63,366 nt of DNA. It comes from an uncultured Alistipes sp. Its GTDB lineage: Bacteria; Bacteroidota; Bacteroidia; Bacteroidales; Rikenellaceae. A program made the translations under genes and the position numbers. Positions 27,615 to 35,554 of this stretch are shown here, piece after piece. The stretch lies in the NCBI GenBank assembly GCA_944321955.1, contig CALUNG010000014.1, forward strand, positions 1-63,366. Direction: 5' to 3'. The notes under the pieces are model-generated. The model saw nothing but the letters and a program-made list of their open reading frames with translations, did no database searches and was not told where the DNA came from. Every line of letters starts with the position of its first letter. The stretch's first letter is position 1.

Positions 27615-28247
27615 ATGGACAGGAGAAGACTCATACGCAATATCATCCTGCTGTCGGCGGCGACAACCATGACCGTGACGGCACTCGCGGGCGACCGCCG
27701 CACGCGAAAGGAGCGACAGCCATTTATCCCGCAACACGAAGTCCGCGTATCGTGGGGCGCCAGTCCGTTCAATCTGGTCTTCGACATGTCATATCCAAGA
27801 CGAACATACGTAAGCAAAACAAGTTTCAGCGGCGCCGTAACGGCATCGTACGGCTATCAGCTCAAACGGTGGCTGTCGCTGCACGCAAACCTGACGTACA
27901 GCGGTCTGTACCAACGCAGAAACATGAAAAGCGACAAAACATATGTCGGCACCGACAGGGAGCATGTGCTGACATTCATGCCGACGGTACGTTTCACGTG
28001 GCTCAACCGCCCGGCCATAAGGCTCTATTCGTCCGTGGGAGCGGGCGCCGCAATGTATCTCGGACGTACATTCGTGAGTGCGGAGTCCGAACGTTACAGA
28101 GGCTACACCGTAGCGATGCAGATAACCCCGCTCGGCATAGCCTTCGGGAGCAGTTTCTTCGGATATGTGGAAGGTGGTTTCGGAGCGCACGGATGGATCG
28201 TCGCCGGCTTCGGATACAGATTCAACGACCAGATAAAATCAAGATAA
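27615..28247 (+). CDS. Small outer-membrane beta-barrel-like protein, paralogue
   Basis: This 210-aa protein has a signal peptide (about residues 1-26, ending TALAG). It shares with the 26174 gene the blocks HEVRVSWGAS, TVRFTWLNRPAIRLYSSVGAG and GYVEGGFGAHGWIVAGFGYRFN. The paralogues flank a lipoprotein gene, suggesting duplication of one gene around it. rdgB starts 2 nt downstream, so a housekeeping nucleotidase has been drawn into this operon. Confidence 0.75.
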   Translation: MDRRRLIRNIILLSAATTMTVTALAGDRRTRKERQPFIPQHEVRVSWGASPFNLVFDMSYPRRTYVSKTSFSGAVTASYGYQLKRWLSLHANLTYSGLYQRRNMKSDKTYVGTDREHVLTFMPTVRFTWLNRPAIRLYSSVGAGAAMYLGRTFVSAESERYRGYTVAMQITPLGIAFGSSFFGYVEGGFGAHGWIVAGFGYRFNDQIKSR

Positions 28248-28249
28248 AC

Positions 28250-28846
28250 ATGGAGATAATATTCGCTACGAACAACGCCCACAAGCTCTCGGAGGTACAG
28301 GCCGTGCTGGGCGACGGATTTCGCCTCGTCACGCCCCGCCAGTGCGGCATCGACGAGGATATACCCGAAACAGGTGCCACGCTCGAGGAGAACGCCTCGC
28401 AGAAGTCGCACTACATACACGAACGTACCGGCCGCGACTGCTTTGCCGACGATACGGGTCTCGAGGTCGAGGCTCTGGGCGGCGCCCCGGGCGTACATTC
28501 GGCCCGATACGCCACCGACGGGCACGACTTTGCGGCAAACAACCGGCTGCTGCTGAAAAACCTGCAGGGCGCAACCAACCGCCGCGCCCGTTTCCGTACG
28601 GTCATATCGCTGATTCTTGACGGCCGCGAGCATCTCTTCGAGGGGATTGTCGAGGGGCACATCGCCGACCATGAGGCCGGATGCGAAGGCTTCGGCTACG
28701 ACCCGCTCTTCATTCCGGACGGGTTCGACCGCTCGTTCGCCGAGATGTCGCCCGACGAGAAGAACGCCGTGTCGCACCGCGGGCGTGCCGTACGCAAGCT
28801 CGCGGAGTTCCTGAAGTCCATCGAGGCCGGACGCAACGTCAAATAA
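28250..28846 (+). CDS. rdgB: dITP/XTP pyrophosphatase
   Basis: This 198-aa Ham1/RdgB-family enzyme removes ITP, dITP and XTP from the nucleotide pool. Signatures are the N-terminal FATNNAHKLSEV, the acidic DCFADDTGLEVEALGG, GARF-like RRARFRTV, GFGYDPLF and the C-terminal SHRGRAVRKL. Length is normal. It begins 2 nt after the barrel paralogue stop, and no separate promoter is visible. Confidence 0.96.
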   Translation: MEIIFATNNAHKLSEVQAVLGDGFRLVTPRQCGIDEDIPETGATLEENASQKSHYIHERTGRDCFADDTGLEVEALGGAPGVHSARYATDGHDFAANNRLLLKNLQGATNRRARFRTVISLILDGREHLFEGIVEGHIADHEAGCEGFGYDPLFIPDGFDRSFAEMSPDEKNAVSHRGRAVRKLAEFLKSIEAGRNVK

Positions 28847-28897
28847 TCAAGCGCAGGCACCGAAGAGAGACAATCCGCACCGCATGCCGCCATACGC

Positions 28898-28933
28898 AAA
28901 AGGGCCGTTTCCCTATATGGGGAAACGGCCCTT
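28898..28933 (-). terminator. Terminator of RNase P RNA
   Basis: A 14-bp perfect stem (28900-28913 with 28920-28933) is followed on the minus strand by four T. It may also stop rdgB transcripts from the other side. Confidence 0.75.
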
Positions 28934-28935
28934 GT

Positions 28936-29287
28936 CGTGCAAGCCCTGTAAGCCGAGTTCTGTTCCACGCCCGCAGGCGAAGCCTCCATCATTTATCTAC
29001 GACCGCAGTCACCTGCGGCCTCAAGCGACCTACCCCCCGACATCGGACGAGCAACCCTTGGCTGTCGGTATACATGGTCTTGCAACACGTCAGACGTACG
29101 GCCGGAGCGTATTGCTACCTCCGCGGTGGGCTCTTACCCCGCCTTTTCACCCTTACCCTTGCGGGCGGTTGTTTTCTGTTACGTTACTACACCCTCACGG
29201 GCGTCAAGTCGTTAGCTTGGACGTTGCTCTGTGTTGCTCGGACTTTCCTCCCCCCGCCGAAACGGGCAGCGATGGAGCGGGCTTGCC
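28936..29287 (-). ncRNA. rnpB: RNase P RNA, class A
   Basis: Read on the minus strand, the 5' part contains GAGGAAAGTCCGAGCAACA, the universal CR I region. The 3' part contains the complement of AAGCCGAGTTCTGT, the universal CR V region. The ends pair as helix P1 (GGCAAGCCC with GGGCTTGC). Boundaries are estimated from P1 and the promoter. It is the catalytic RNA that trims tRNA 5' ends. Confidence 0.93.
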
Positions 29288-29291
29288 GCCA

Positions 29292-29323
29292 CAAAGGTAC
29301 AAACAATCCGCAAATTCGACAAT
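29292..29323 (-). promoter_or_regulatory. Promoter of rnpB
   Basis: On the minus strand ATTG (29323-29320), a 20-bp spacer and a perfect TACCTTTG (29299-29292), about 5 nt before the RNA 5' end. Confidence 0.75.
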
Positions 29324-29416
29324 CCGTCCGCACCCTTTTTGTTCCGACGGCACGAAATCCGGCCGCACGAAGAACCTCACACCGACCAACCGCTGCAGCC
29401 CTACCCTGGCTCCGAC

Positions 29417-29504
29417 AAAAAGAAAGGGGTTTGAATTGTCTGGCAACAATCAAACCCCGGTTAGGTTAGTTAGGTTAATGAGAAATGGGAGAACCCCACG
29501 TTTG
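29417..29504 (-). ncRNA. Candidate small RNA of about 88 nt
   Basis: A perfect promoter is followed on the minus strand by about 45 nt with a short TGGG-CCCA hairpin and a CT/AAC-rich single-stranded stretch. A strong hairpin follows (GGGGTTTGA arms at 29426-29434 and 29450-29458 plus an inner stem) and then TTTCTTTTT. There is no ORF of useful size. The unit is complete and independent of rnpB and araC on either side. I cannot assign it to a known family; 6S, SRP and tmRNA signatures are absent. Confidence 0.6.
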
Positions 29505-29509
29505 TAGTA

Positions 29510-29541
29510 CAAATATACACCAGATTTTCAATAAAAACAAA
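29510..29541 (-). promoter_or_regulatory. Promoter of the candidate small RNA
   Basis: Minus-strand TTTG (29541-29538), 20 bp, TATATTTG (29517-29510): a perfect match in both elements and spacing. Confidence 0.75.
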
Positions 29542-29672
29542 CATTTCGTCCGTTATTTTAATGACACGAGGCCTTTATTTTTCAGTTTGCCGGCATGGCA
29601 AAGTGATGAAACATCCGTTTTTTTAATTTTTAAAAAACTTGAATATTATTTGCACAAACGTTGCAGCCTGCC

Positions 29673-30593
29673 CTATCCACCGATAACCCGACTCTCGCAC
29701 ACCTCCTCAAGATGCGGCTGTACGGCTATCTCGCCGCCATGATCCGACATGTAACGGTTGCGGTACGCCGACGGCGTCACGAGAAACTCCTTCTTGAACA
29801 ACTTTATGAAATGCGACGTATTCGGAAAGGCGCATTCGTTGCCGATCTCCGATACCGACATGGAAGTCGATATCAGCAGCAGACGCGAATGCATCAGCCT
29901 GTGACGGATGAACCACTTGTGCGGCGGCATCGAGAAACGCCGCTTGAACTCCTTCTTGAACGAGGTGAGCGACTTATTGCAGATCTCGGACAACTGCTCG
30001 ATGGAAATATCCTTGAACATGTGGTCGTAGACTACCTGTTCGAAATTGCCACGGGCAATATCTATATTACTCAGCAGTTTGGTCTTCATGCAGCAGTCTT
30101 CGTGCGACATGATCAGATAGATGAGTTCGGTCATCTTGATGTTCTCGGCCGTCTCGTCGTGCTGGAACACGTCCTCACGCAGATAGCTGTTCGTATTGCC
30201 GAAGAAACTCTTGACCGCATTCCATGCCGGCATAGCCACATGGTTGTGGTAACGGCACCAGTCACACGAATGACTGTTCGAAAAGTGTACGCCGTAAGTA
30301 ATGTTCAGGTGCGAAAGAATATGCTGCAGACATGACGGCGTGTAGTAGAAAACAATCTGCTCGAATGGATAACCGTCTTCAGGTACATTCTCGACATAAT
30401 GATGTCCGACTCCCATGTAGAAGATTTCTCCGCGCGAAATGGAATAGCGACGGTCACCGTAATAGACATGCTTCGTACCGTGAAGCAAATAGCCTATGGC
30501 ATAGCGCGAAAGCGCAACCGACTCGATACCCGAATGCGAGGCCTCGACATATTTAACGATTTGAGGCTGTTGTTGAGCTAAAGATTTTTCCAT
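29673..30593 (-). CDS. AraC-family transcriptional regulator
   Basis: This 306-aa protein has a C-terminal double helix-turn-helix (about 185-285) with SIEQLSEICNKSLTSFKKEFKR and SVSEIGNECAFPNTSHFIKLFKKEF. The N-terminal part looks cupin-like (YGDRRYSISRGEIFYMG) and contains a Cys/His cluster, HSCDWCRYHNH near residue 108, that could bind metal. Neighbours on the same strand are far away, so the target is not evident. Confidence 0.92.
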   Translation of the reverse strand: MEKSLAQQQPQIVKYVEASHSGIESVALSRYAIGYLLHGTKHVYYGDRRYSISRGEIFYMGVGHHYVENVPEDGYPFEQIVFYYTPSCLQHILSHLNITYGVHFSNSHSCDWCRYHNHVAMPAWNAVKSFFGNTNSYLREDVFQHDETAENIKMTELIYLIMSHEDCCMKTKLLSNIDIARGNFEQVVYDHMFKDISIEQLSEICNKSLTSFKKEFKRRFSMPPHKWFIRHRLMHSRLLLISTSMSVSEIGNECAFPNTSHFIKLFKKEFLVTPSAYRNRYMSDHGGEIAVQPHLEEVCESRVIGG

Positions 30594-30635
30594 AAAAATA
30601 ATTTAACAAGGTCATATTCAGATGCGTCTGTTAAG

Positions 30636-30668
30636 CAAATATATAAAAATAATATTATATGTTACAAT
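30636..30668 (-). promoter_or_regulatory. Promoter of the AraC-family gene
   Basis: Minus-strand ATTG (30668-30665), 21 bp, TATATTTG (30643-30636), about 43 nt upstream of the start codon. Confidence 0.65.
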
Positions 30669-30734
30669 AATTTATTGTAATCATGAGGAATAAGCCCCTT
30701 ATCGTGCAAACATAGGGCTCAACGGAACATTTGC

Positions 30735-31721
30735 CTATTGCACAAACAGATGCAAAAAGAATACCAGAACCATGGAGATGTAGAGCGCAAGCGACAAGGA
30801 TTCGTGCACGCGCATGAACATGATGGGCATGATGATGGCGGCCGGAATGGCGGCGAAGGCGAAGAGACCGACCGAAGCAGACGGCAGCAGAAATGAGGCG
30901 CAGGCCGCAATGAATGCCGCCATATTATATACAAGTATGCCGCGCGGCTTCACGCCGACCGAGTGTTTGTCCGCCAGAAACATGGCCGTGGAGCAGACCA
31001 TGACGAATGCAAGGAGTCCGGCTGCCGCGAGAGCGACGACCGAATCGGAGCCCAGAAGCGAATAACCGCTGTCAGCGGCAAGGGCTTCCCACAACGATAC
31101 GAGCGGGGCCGTAAAGTCGCCTCCGGCAAACCAGGTCACGTAGCAGACAACCGCCGGACCCAGCAGCAGGCCGAAAAGCAGCACGACGATCTCGCGCAGC
31201 GAGAAACCGAACATGGCGATAGCAGCCAGAGCCATGACAGCAACGAACGAAGCCGACACATAGAACAGAGGCACCAGCCCGATGCACACGCCGGCATACA
31301 GGAGTTTCGACAGATCCATGCCACGGACATACGCCCCGCAGACATATCGTACGCCCAGCGCCGCCAGATATGCGGCCACAGCCACGGCAAGGCTGTCGGC
31401 AGCAATGAAAATGCCGCATGCGACGAAACCGTAGAGCGGTATCGAGAAGAAACAATGCGTCGGATAGAGTGAAAAGAGAATCGTCATGCGGCCGACGACA
31501 ACACCCGTAAGCACCGTCAGCAGAGCCGACAGGACGATGCCCCAAACCGGATGCGCCGATTGCCATGCATCGACGTATGCACCCAATACCGGAGCCGCCG
31601 GAGAGAGCAGCATCTCGTCGCCGAACGGTGCATTGGCAAAACGCACGAAAGCCACGGCGACGACCGTTACAAGGGTGACGAGCGCCGAAACCGGGGTCTG
31701 TCTGACTACTGAATAACGCAT
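30735..31721 (-). CDS. Polytopic membrane protein of unknown function
   Basis: The start is taken at 31721 (MRYSVVRQTP), giving 328 aa with about nine or ten hydrophobic helices; the longer frame runs upstream of the promoter. Visible features are PFGDEMLLSP after the first helix and a run of Ala/Val/Leu helices. No transporter signature is recognised. Similar polytopic proteins without assigned role are common in Bacteroidetes. The -7 box ends only 4 nt before the ATG, so the message is predicted to be leaderless. Confidence 0.75.
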   Translation of the reverse strand: MRYSVVRQTPVSALVTLVTVVAVAFVRFANAPFGDEMLLSPAAPVLGAYVDAWQSAHPVWGIVLSALLTVLTGVVVGRMTILFSLYPTHCFFSIPLYGFVACGIFIAADSLAVAVAAYLAALGVRYVCGAYVRGMDLSKLLYAGVCIGLVPLFYVSASFVAVMALAAIAMFGFSLREIVVLLFGLLLGPAVVCYVTWFAGGDFTAPLVSLWEALAADSGYSLLGSDSVVALAAAGLLAFVMVCSTAMFLADKHSVGVKPRGILVYNMAAFIAACASFLLPSASVGLFAFAAIPAAIIMPIMFMRVHESLSLALYISMVLVFFLHLFVQ

Positions 31722-31725
31722 GATG

Positions 31726-31757
31726 CAAATATAGTGAAAGTCACGGGCAGAGACAAA
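31726..31757 (-). promoter_or_regulatory. Promoter giving a leaderless message
   Basis: Minus-strand TTTG (31757-31754), 20 bp, TATATTTG (31733-31726), followed by CATC and the ATG at 31721. Confidence 0.7.
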
Positions 31758-31894
31758 CGGAAAATCGCCGTTTTTCATATTCGGCCACTATACGTACGCG
31801 TACCACGGTGGATGCGGCGACGAAGCCGGAGGCGACATGCGTTTCTTTTGACAAAGTCGGGCCGCCGGTGTGCCGCGAATATGAAAAAAACAGG

Positions 31895-31902
31895 TAACTT
31901 TG
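31895..31902 (+). promoter_or_regulatory. -7 box of rnhB
   Basis: TAACTTTG lies 4 nt before the rnhB ATG, with the same CATC spacer as the divergent gene. The -33 element is not clear. Confidence 0.55.
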
Positions 31903-31906
31903 CATC

Positions 31907-32503
31907 ATGTTGATCGATTCATTCCAGCACGAAGTGCCCGAAGCGGGATGCGACGAGGCGGGGCGGGGCTGCCTTGCCGGCAGCGTCTTTGCCGCGGCGG
32001 TGATTCTGCCGCCCGGATTCAGCCATCCGCTGCTGAACGACTCGAAACAGATGAGCGCACGCAACCGCGACCTGCTTCGTGCAATCATCGAGAAGGAGGC
32101 CGTGGCATGGGCCGTACAGGAGATATCGGCGGCCCGCATCGACGAGATAAACATCCTGAACGCCTCGTTCGAGGGAATGTCGCTGGCCGTAGCGCAACTC
32201 GACCCCCAACCTCGGTTTCTGGCCATCGACGGCAACCGTTTCCGTACCACGCTGGAGATACCGTACCAGTGCATAATCAAAGGCGACGGCAAATATGCCG
32301 ACATAGCGGCGGCATCGGTGCTGGCCAAGACCCACCGCGACGAATACATGATGCGTCTCGATGCCGAATACCCCATGTACGGTTGGGCGAAAAACAAGGG
32401 CTACCCCACACGGGAACACCGACTGGCAATACGCAAATACGGCATATCGCCCTATCACAGGCTGAGTTTCAACCACGAAATCGATCAGCTGAAGCTCTTC
32501 TGA
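31907..32503 (+). CDS. rnhB: Ribonuclease HII
   Basis: This 198-aa RNase HII removes RNA from RNA-DNA hybrids and misincorporated ribonucleotides. The catalytic acids are in CDEAGRGCLAG near the N-terminus, ALDGN-like LAIDGN and SVLAKTHRDEYM; KYGISPYHRLSF marks the C-terminus. Length is typical. It is predicted to be translated from a nearly leaderless transcript. Confidence 0.96.
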   Translation: MLIDSFQHEVPEAGCDEAGRGCLAGSVFAAAVILPPGFSHPLLNDSKQMSARNRDLLRAIIEKEAVAWAVQEISAARIDEINILNASFEGMSLAVAQLDPQPRFLAIDGNRFRTTLEIPYQCIIKGDGKYADIAAASVLAKTHRDEYMMRLDAEYPMYGWAKNKGYPTREHRLAIRKYGISPYHRLSFNHEIDQLKLF

Positions 32504-32941
32504 GCAGCAACGACCCGTACAGGCCGTCATAGCACCGAACATCGATATTCCATTCACATCGGCGAATAAGGTACCACACACATCCGACATCGCAAGGCGC
32601 ATCAGGGCAACACTTCCGTCGCAATATTCATGCAGCCGCGAGCTGCGCTCAACATCACCCGCGCCACTCTGTCAATCCACATCCATAAAGCCGGCGGAAT
32701 CACGAAGGCGCGACATGTAAACAAAAAGCGGAGCCATTCAGTCTCGAAGAATCGAATGGGACGTCATACATGACGCATCCAGAAAGACATGTCGGACCAG
32801 CAATGACAATACCTACAACAAAGAAGCAACACCGTCCCGAATAATCGGCGGAGAAGGCAGGAATACACATAAGCAAAAAAAAATCGGGCAGACCTTTGCG
32901 GTCCGCCCGATAACAGAGTTCTTGTCGACACCCGATCCGGA
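32504..32941. other. 438-nt gap without a gene
   Basis: There is no convincing ORF between rnhB and the exbD operon. The region has a short inverted repeat CGTCAT-AC-ATGACG near 32763-32776 and the terminator of the minus-strand operon at its right end. No promoter was found. Confidence 0.6.
32875..32911 (-). terminator. Terminator of the exbB-exbD operon
   Basis: A 12-bp stem with one mismatch (32883-32894 with 32900-32911) is followed on the minus strand by eight or nine T. Confidence 0.85.
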
Positions 32942-33412
32942 TCAGTAACCCAGAGTCTTGGATGCCGCATAGGATATCTTCAGGGCATTGGCACGACGGA
33001 GCTCCTGCTTTACGTCGGTTATGATACCCATCTTCGTGCCGCCGTCGGCCTTGAGGCAGATGGTCATCTGCGCACGGTCAACCTCGCTGAGCTTGTCTCG
33101 CTCACCGGCCACGAAATCGAGAATATCCTTTGTCGTTCTGTAAGAGTCGTTCAGCTGAATACGAGGAGCCGTACCGAACTTGGCCTGCATGGGCAGTGTC
33201 GGTTGGCCGATATGTATGTAGCTGACGAGTGACTTTTTCTCGAGTTTCTGCACCTCGGTTGCCTCCGGAAGACGATATCTCACGAGCAGCTCCTGATCAC
33301 GCATGGTGGTCGACACCATGAAGAAGAACAGGATCATGAAGATAACGTCAGGAAGAGATGCCGTCGAGATAGGGGGTAAACTCTTGTTACCCTTCTTTTT
33401 CATTACTGCCAT
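32942..33412 (-). CDS. ExbD/TolR-family protein (second copy)
   Basis: This 156-aa protein has a short cytosolic N-terminus, one transmembrane helix (about 20-37, SLPDVIFMILFFFMVSTT, with the essential Asp at its start) and a periplasmic domain. It starts 1 nt after the other exbD gene. Together with ExbB it forms a proton-driven motor that energizes TonB-dependent import or another envelope process. Paired exbD genes are usual in Bacteroidetes. Confidence 0.9.
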   Translation of the reverse strand: MAVMKKKGNKSLPPISTASLPDVIFMILFFFMVSTTMRDQELLVRYRLPEATEVQKLEKKSLVSYIHIGQPTLPMQAKFGTAPRIQLNDSYRTTKDILDFVAGERDKLSEVDRAQMTICLKADGGTKMGIITDVKQELRRANALKISYAASKTLGY

Positions 33413-33413
33413 A

Positions 33414-34010
33414 CTACTTCTTCCCCATATTACGCGGCTCGGCCTCCGAAATCTTCAAAGGCACGGCCTTGGTTATTACTTTACTCTCTTCATCCTGCAA
33501 GTCGCTGAATTTTCTGCCGAATTTCGCCATCGAAACTTCGTCTCGAACTTCGTTGAATGCGCGGGTCAACTCATTCTGAACCATGATGTATACCTGGTAG
33601 CCCGTATCACGGGTGGTCTGCAGCGATACGACGCCCTGGCTGACGGGGTATGCCCATTTCGAGCCATTGGGCATCTCGATTTCCGTCACCTCCTTTTCGG
33701 GAAGGTTGGGATCATCGAAACGGTTGAGAATGAAATCCTTGGCTTTATCCTTAAGCTGGTGGATGTTGATCACCTGACCACCGGCCATGATATTACCGTT
33801 ACCCGAGACGAATACCAAAAGAAGGTTACGCTCCTTGACCTTGATATCCTCTTGTTTCACATTCGGATCGGGCATGGGCGGAAGCACACGCACCAGACCC
33901 GTATCGACGTTCATCGTGGTGGCGACAAGGAAGAAAATCAGCAACAAGAAGGCAATGTCGGCCATTGAACCGGCATTTATCTCTTGTACTTTTCTTTTAT
34001 CTCCTGCCAT
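33414..34010 (-). CDS. ExbD/TolR-family protein (first copy)
   Basis: This 198-aa protein has a basic N-terminus, a transmembrane helix with the conserved Asp (SMADIAFLLLIFFLVATTM, about 15-33) and a larger periplasmic part containing an MPNGSKWAYPVSQG insert. It lies 8 nt after the small membrane protein gene and is followed at once by the second exbD. The two different periplasmic domains may form a heterodimer in the motor. Confidence 0.9.
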   Translation of the reverse strand: MAGDKRKVQEINAGSMADIAFLLLIFFLVATTMNVDTGLVRVLPPMPDPNVKQEDIKVKERNLLLVFVSGNGNIMAGGQVINIHQLKDKAKDFILNRFDDPNLPEKEVTEIEMPNGSKWAYPVSQGVVSLQTTRDTGYQVYIMVQNELTRAFNEVRDEVSMAKFGRKFSDLQDEESKVITKAVPLKISEAEPRNMGKK

Positions 34011-34018
34011 TGTTGATG

Positions 34019-34456
34019 CTATTTAAATGCGTTGTAAATTTCGGTGCCGATCGTTACCAGGATAGCCGCAATCAGGGCTACATAGGTTACGATGATACCG
34101 GTTTCGGCGATAACCGTCGGAGTACGTGCGAAGAAGCCGCCATTGGCCACATCGGGTATTTCAACGGTATGTCCGGCCGAGATGAAGTATGCCACGCCGA
34201 CAACGACAACGATAAGGCCGAGCGACAGCAGCGCACCCTTTATGCTGGCAGGGTTCTTGATCGTGCCGAAGACCGCACAGCCGATAGCCGACAGGATGGC
34301 AAGACCAAACAATACGTAGCCCCAGACCAGATTGAGACTGATGGAGGCGTCGTATGCCGAGAAATCGTCGGAGTGCGGCATGACAATGGCATAGACGAGC
34401 AATGCCACCGTTATTGCCAGCAGGACTCCCAACAATATATTCAATTTCTTTTTCAT
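34019..34456 (-). CDS. Small membrane protein of the ExbB-ExbD operon
   Basis: This 145-aa protein has four predicted helices (about 7-26, 42-65, 72-93 and 115-140) and a short periplasmic loop with HSDDFSAYDASIS. It sits between exbB and the two exbD genes, so a structural or accessory role in the same proton-driven complex is likely. No family name is recognised. Confidence 0.8.
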   Translation of the reverse strand: MKKKLNILLGVLLAITVALLVYAIVMPHSDDFSAYDASISLNLVWGYVLFGLAILSAIGCAVFGTIKNPASIKGALLSLGLIVVVVGVAYFISAGHTVEIPDVANGGFFARTPTVIAETGIIVTYVALIAAILVTIGTEIYNAFK

Positions 34457-34487
34457 AATGTTCTTTTAACTCTTTAACAGGTCCGGA

Positions 34488-35294
34488 TTATTTCTTGTTA
34501 TAAACGGTCAGCATATCCATCAGCGTGATGGAAGCGTCCTCCATATCGTTAACCAAAGAGTCGATCTTCGATACGATATAGTTGTAGAATAACTGAAGAA
34601 TAACCGCAGCGATAAGACCCATCAAAGTAGTCAACAGGGCGACCTTGATACCACCTGCAACCAGCGTCGGGCTGATATCACCTGCAGCCTGGATAGCATC
34701 GAATGCGTCGATCATGCCGACAACGGTTCCCATAAATCCCAACATAGGAGACAGTGCGATGAAAAGACCGATCCAGCTCAGGTTGGCCTCCATCAGACCG
34801 GTCTGAACCGATCCGTACGATACAACCGACTTCTCAACTGCGTCGAGACCCTGGTTGTAGCGATCCAGTCCCTGATAGAAGATCGAAGCGATAGGACCGC
34901 GGGTGTTGCGGCAGAGTTCCTTGGCAGCCTCTACACCATTCTTCTGGAGAGTATCCTCAACGTTGGCGAGGAACTTCTTGGTGTTGATGGTCGAGAAGGT
35001 CAGATAAAGAATACGCTCGATGGCGATTGCAAGACCGATTACCAAGCAGAGGAGCACCGGAAGCATCCATGCCCAACCTCCTTCGAGGAACTTCTGCATC
35101 AGCACGCGGTGCATCGACTCGCCTGCGATCTCGACTTCGGGATCAACGGCGGGAGCAGCCTCCTCGACAACGGTCTCTTCAACAGTAGCTTCTTCAGTGG
35201 CGGGAGTTGCGGGTGCAGCCTCTTCCTGAGCGAAAGCGTTTACAGTGCCAAAAGACATCATGGCGACTGCCAGAATCAAAAATAGTTTTTTCAT
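34488..35294 (-). CDS. MotA/TolQ/ExbB proton-channel protein with exported acidic N-terminus
   Basis: This 268-aa protein begins with a cleavable signal peptide (to about 23, AFAQ) and an Ala/Glu/Thr-rich periplasmic stretch (24-55) seen in Bacteroidetes ExbB proteins. Three transmembrane helices follow; the GLFIALSPMLGFMGTVVGMIDAF segment is the ExbB/TolQ signature with the pore Thr. It is the first gene of the operon and would assemble as the pentameric stator around ExbD dimers. Confidence 0.92.
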   Translation of the reverse strand: MKKLFLILAVAMMSFGTVNAFAQEEAAPATPATEEATVEETVVEEAAPAVDPEVEIAGESMHRVLMQKFLEGGWAWMLPVLLCLVIGLAIAIERILYLTFSTINTKKFLANVEDTLQKNGVEAAKELCRNTRGPIASIFYQGLDRYNQGLDAVEKSVVSYGSVQTGLMEANLSWIGLFIALSPMLGFMGTVVGMIDAFDAIQAAGDISPTLVAGGIKVALLTTLMGLIAAVILQLFYNYIVSKIDSLVNDMEDASITLMDMLTVYNKK

Positions 35295-35523
35295 AGTTGT
35301 TTTTAATAAGTTAAAAATTTGAATCAGTTATTAATTTCAAGTTTTTGTTATTTTTCGGTTCCCTTAATCCTCGCAGGAGTCTTCTCCGAACCGTTCAAGG
35401 CCTGCAGACTCCGTTGGCGGACGATTCCAATTTCCATCTATTTATATACGCAACTTCCTATATATCAGCGCACAAAACACATACGCCGTTTTGCGACGTT
35501 TCAAGACACACACTTATCAGTGC

Positions 35524-35554
35524 GAAATATAGAAAAAATATTCTACTTATGCAA
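35524..35554 (-). promoter_or_regulatory. Probable promoter of the exbB operon
   Basis: Minus-strand TTG (35554-35552), 20 bp, TATATTTC (35531-35524). It overlaps the 3' end of ansA and would give a leader of about 220 nt. Confidence 0.5.

Noticed and set aside
28930-29290. Several ORFs of 60-90 aa over the RNase P region
   Set aside because: The region is fully explained by the conserved RNase P RNA core and its P1 helix.
29649-29662. Second LacI-like operator (CACAAACGTTGC) near the AraC gene
   Set aside because: The palindrome is broken after eight bases and lies at the 3' end of an unrelated gene, not at a promoter.
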